Position numbers and translations under genes: made by a program. Positions 63,763 through 64,000 of a DNA stretch of 64,000 nucleotides are shown here, piece by piece; the stretch's first letter is position 1; each line of letters opens with the position of its first letter. Under the pieces are notes generated by a model that did not search any database, had not been told where the DNA came from, and was given only the letters and a program-made list of their open reading frames with translations. Origin of the DNA: Brotonthovivens ammoniilytica (GTDB taxonomy: Bacteria > Bacillota > Clostridia > Lachnospirales > Lachnospiraceae); NCBI RefSeq assembly GCF_025566885.1, contig NZ_JAOQJQ010000005.1, positions 186,001 through 250,000 on the forward strand. The letters are read 5' to 3'.

Positions 63763-64000
63763 TTATTTTAAAGCTGCCTTTAAAGCGTCTTTTGCAAGAA
63801 CCTCTTCGGCCCGCTCAAGGACGTTTTTGGCATTGATATATACCGGAGTATCTACCATTTGTCCATCTACCGGCACAGAAGCCGAACCTTTTGCGATCCC
63901 CTCTTCTTCAAAAGCCTTTGTCACCTTTTTTGCCCACGCCACACGCTCCGGATCCGGAGAATAGATGCGCTCCGCGATTGGTATCTGGCTGGGATGAATG
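63763..64000 (-). CDS. HpcH/HpaI aldolase/CitE-type lyase (C-terminal part; start beyond window)
   Basis: The visible 78 residues read HPSQIPIAERIYSPDPERVAWAKKVTKAFEEEGIAKGSASVPVDGQMVDTPVYINAKNVLERAEEVLAKDALKAALK. They match the C-terminus of CitE-like and malyl-CoA lyase-like proteins, where HPSQI follows the metal-binding barrel. The family cleaves C-C bonds of hydroxyacyl compounds to give, for example, glyoxylate or oxaloacetate plus an acyl unit. The stop is 18 nt upstream of the M24 gene start, so it is in the same operon. Confidence 0.8.
   Translation of the reverse strand, partial: IHPSQIPIAERIYSPDPERVAWAKKVTKAFEEEGIAKGSASVPVDGQMVDTPVYINAKNVLERAEEVLAKDALKAALK

Overview
The window looks like a chromosomal segment of a Lachnospiraceae-type Clostridium relative (Firmicutes). 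The evidence is the gene content: a NptA-type Na/phosphate carrier with a PhoU-like tail, YesM/YesN two-component proteins, TRAP and amino-acid ABC transporters, and an HTH-aminotransferase fusion. Strong AGGAGG-type ribosome binding sites and a moderate base composition agree. An island between about 24.25 and 51.6 kb is visibly more AT-rich than its flanks. No rRNA, tRNA or CRISPR array was seen.

Left flank (1-24.2 kb). It opens with the end of a glycine-betaine/choline-type ABC system, then a phosphate carrier behind four PhoP-like boxes in exact 11-nt steps. Next are a lone molybdenum hydroxylase large subunit and a hydantoinase/oxoprolinase-family gene. A three-gene amino-acid ABC operon follows, whose binding protein appears to be a natural circular permutation. 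The rest is a TetR-linked heterodimeric ABC exporter, an MFS carrier, a solute-binding lipoprotein divergent from a YesM-like sensor kinase, an HTH-aminotransferase fusion, a YesN-like response regulator and a small tyrosine phosphatase.

Defence island (24.2-51.6 kb). Nearly everything is on the minus strand. At the low-coordinate end are wrecks of an older type I restriction system (hsdM and hsdR remnants), an integrase tail, a YhcG fragment and an IS fragment, surrounding an intact DUF262 + HEPN gene pair. Next come a PLD-helicase with a methyltransferase, then a nuclease-DGQHR fusion with a Dam-type adenine methylase. An intact type I system follows (hsdM, hsdS, ART-like toxin pair, tyrosine recombinase, second hsdS, hsdR), then Fic, a DUF3592 membrane protein, a Nudix hydrolase and a second PLD-helicase. 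The two hsdS genes share three direct repeats, so recombination could swap recognition domains or remove the toxin-recombinase segment.

Right flank (51.6-64 kb). A flavin reductase-like gene and an HxlR regulator diverge. A PucR-type regulator behind four 16-nt tandem repeats precedes a flavoprotein/ferredoxin pair. A long minus-strand catabolic operon then encodes a CitE-like lyase, a creatinase-type M24 protein, a complete TRAP transporter, two D-2-hydroxyacid dehydrogenases and malic enzyme. It probably imports an unidentified organic acid and converts it toward pyruvate.
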